From: Vanilla planifolia
Taxonomy: Eukaryota; Streptophyta; Magnoliopsida; Asparagales; Orchidaceae
Direction: 5' to 3'
Length of the DNA: 64,000 nt
NCBI GenBank assembly: GCA_023846275.1
Contig: JAIUJO010000610.1
Span: forward strand, 7,501-71,500
Program-made: the position numbers and the translations under genes
Shown here: piece after piece, positions 62,923 through 64,000 of the stretch
Numbering within the stretch: the first letter of the stretch is position 1
Layout: every line of letters starts with the position of its first letter
Notes under the pieces: model-generated
What the model was told of the DNA's origin: nothing
What the model saw: only the letters and a program-made list of their open reading frames with translations
The model's database searches: none

Positions 62923-64000
62923 CTCTACTTTGCTCAACTATACTCTACATTATTCTATTCTACTTTGCTCTGCTATACTCAGCTCTACAATACACTGCTT
63001 TACTCCACTCTACTTTGCTCTACTCTATCCTAGCCTAGCCTCATCGTGCCTAACCTAGCTCTACTTTACTTTACTCTACTCGACTCTTCTCTACTCTTCT
63101 CTACTCTACTTTATTCTACTATGCTCTACTCTTCTCTACTCTACTCTACTTAACTCCACTTTAACCAAGCATAGCATAACCTAACTTAACCTAGCTCTAC
63201 TCTACACTACTCTACTCTACTCTAATCTACTCCACTCTACTCTACTCTAACCTCACCTAGCCTAGCCTAACTTAGCTTTACTTTGGTCTACTCTAGCCTA
63301 GACTAACCAAGCCTAGCTCTACTCAACTCTATCTTACTCTACTCTACTCTACTCTACTCTATTAAAACAAGCCTAACATAGCCTAACCCAACCTAACTCT
63401 ACTCTACTCTATTCTATTCTACTCTAACCAAGCTTAACCTAGCTCTATTCTACTCTATTCTAATCTTCTTTGCTCAACTCTTCTCTGCATTGTTCTATTC
63501 TACTCTGCTTACCCTCTACTCTGCTCTACTCTTCTCTAGTCTACTCTGCTTTACTATACTCTATTCAACTTTAGCCTTGCCTAGCCTATCCTAACCTAAC
63601 CTAGCTCTACACTACTCTACTCTACTCTACTTTACTTTGCTCTACTCTACTCTACTCTTCCCTAGTCTAACCTAGTCTAGCCTAGCCTAGCAAAGTCTAA
63701 CGTAGATCTGCTCTATACTCTACTTTGCTAGAATCTTCTCTACTTTACGCTGCTCAGCTTTATTCTACTCTACTCTACTCTAATACACTATGCTCTACTC
63801 GAGCCTAACATATCCTATCCTAGACTAGCCTAGCTTAACCTGGCTCTCTTCCACTCTACTCTTCTCTGCCCTATTCTACTCTACTCTACACTATACTTTA
63901 GCTTAGTCTAATCAAGCTTGACTCTACTCTTCTCTACTCTACTCTAATCTACACTACCCTAGCATAGCCTAGCCTATCATAGCCTAGCCTAGGTTAGCCT

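Larger units (their letters stand above)
54839..64000. repeat. Two-state pentanucleotide satellite, block 3
   Basis: Continuation of the pentamer satellite to the right edge, with the same TACTC and TAGCC/TAACC states, TAGCTC seams and strand bias. It contains the 1.2-kb units B and C, the second ~230-bp array, small duplications and one non-satellite islet, all listed separately. The stretches between these (57.2-58.9 and 61.9-64.0 kb) hold only pentamers; I see no gene or RNA there. Confidence 0.95.

Overview
The window is almost entirely satellite DNA and I see no convincing host protein-coding or RNA gene in it. The only complex sequence is one 2,844-bp element at 51995-54838. It has the anatomy of a plant long terminal repeat: TG...CA ends, a TGTTATACCC / GGGTGTAACA terminal inverted pair, an exact 5-bp target-site duplication (TTACT) and a TATA box. 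This element, the size and purity of the arrays and the presence of GAA-type heterochromatin suggest a plant, probably an angiosperm with large heterochromatic blocks. I cannot name the species.

Layout. (1) Positions 1-4897 are a degenerate GAA/AAG trinucleotide satellite, purine-rich on the + strand, with local and long-range internal duplications. (2) Positions 4898-36900 are a pentanucleotide satellite in two alternating states, runs of TACTC (read as CTCTA) and runs of TAGCC/TAACC (read as CCTAG/CCTAA), pyrimidine-rich on the + strand. (3) Positions 36901-37502 are a 0.6-kb island of the GAA satellite in the same orientation as the first block. (4) Positions 37503-51994 are the pentamer satellite again. 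(5) Positions 51995-54838 are the solo LTR. (6) Positions 54839-64000 are the pentamer satellite to the window end.

The pentamer satellite is not featureless. Each cycle from TACTC-type to TAGCC-type and back contains one 6-bp unit (TAGCTC) at a fixed seam, so the pentamer register slips by one base per cycle. Longer repeats are built on this: a unit of about 1.2 kb around 51.2-57.2 kb, split by the LTR; a unit family of about 230 bp (sometimes about 330) in two arrays 38 kb apart (20.05-22.15 and 58.95-61.9 kb); two independent tandem duplications of about 490 bp (6.74-7.69 and 23.2-24.19 kb); a 71-bp triplication at 46.95 kb; and several 25-, 30- and 41-bp duplications.

No genes act together here. 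The long open frames, such as poly-Phe/Leu/Ser on the - strand of the GAA block and Leu-Tyr-Ser-Thr repeats in the pentamer blocks, are translations of simple repeats. The main interest is in how the satellite is organised and homogenised. All similarity statements come from reading by eye; identities were not computed.
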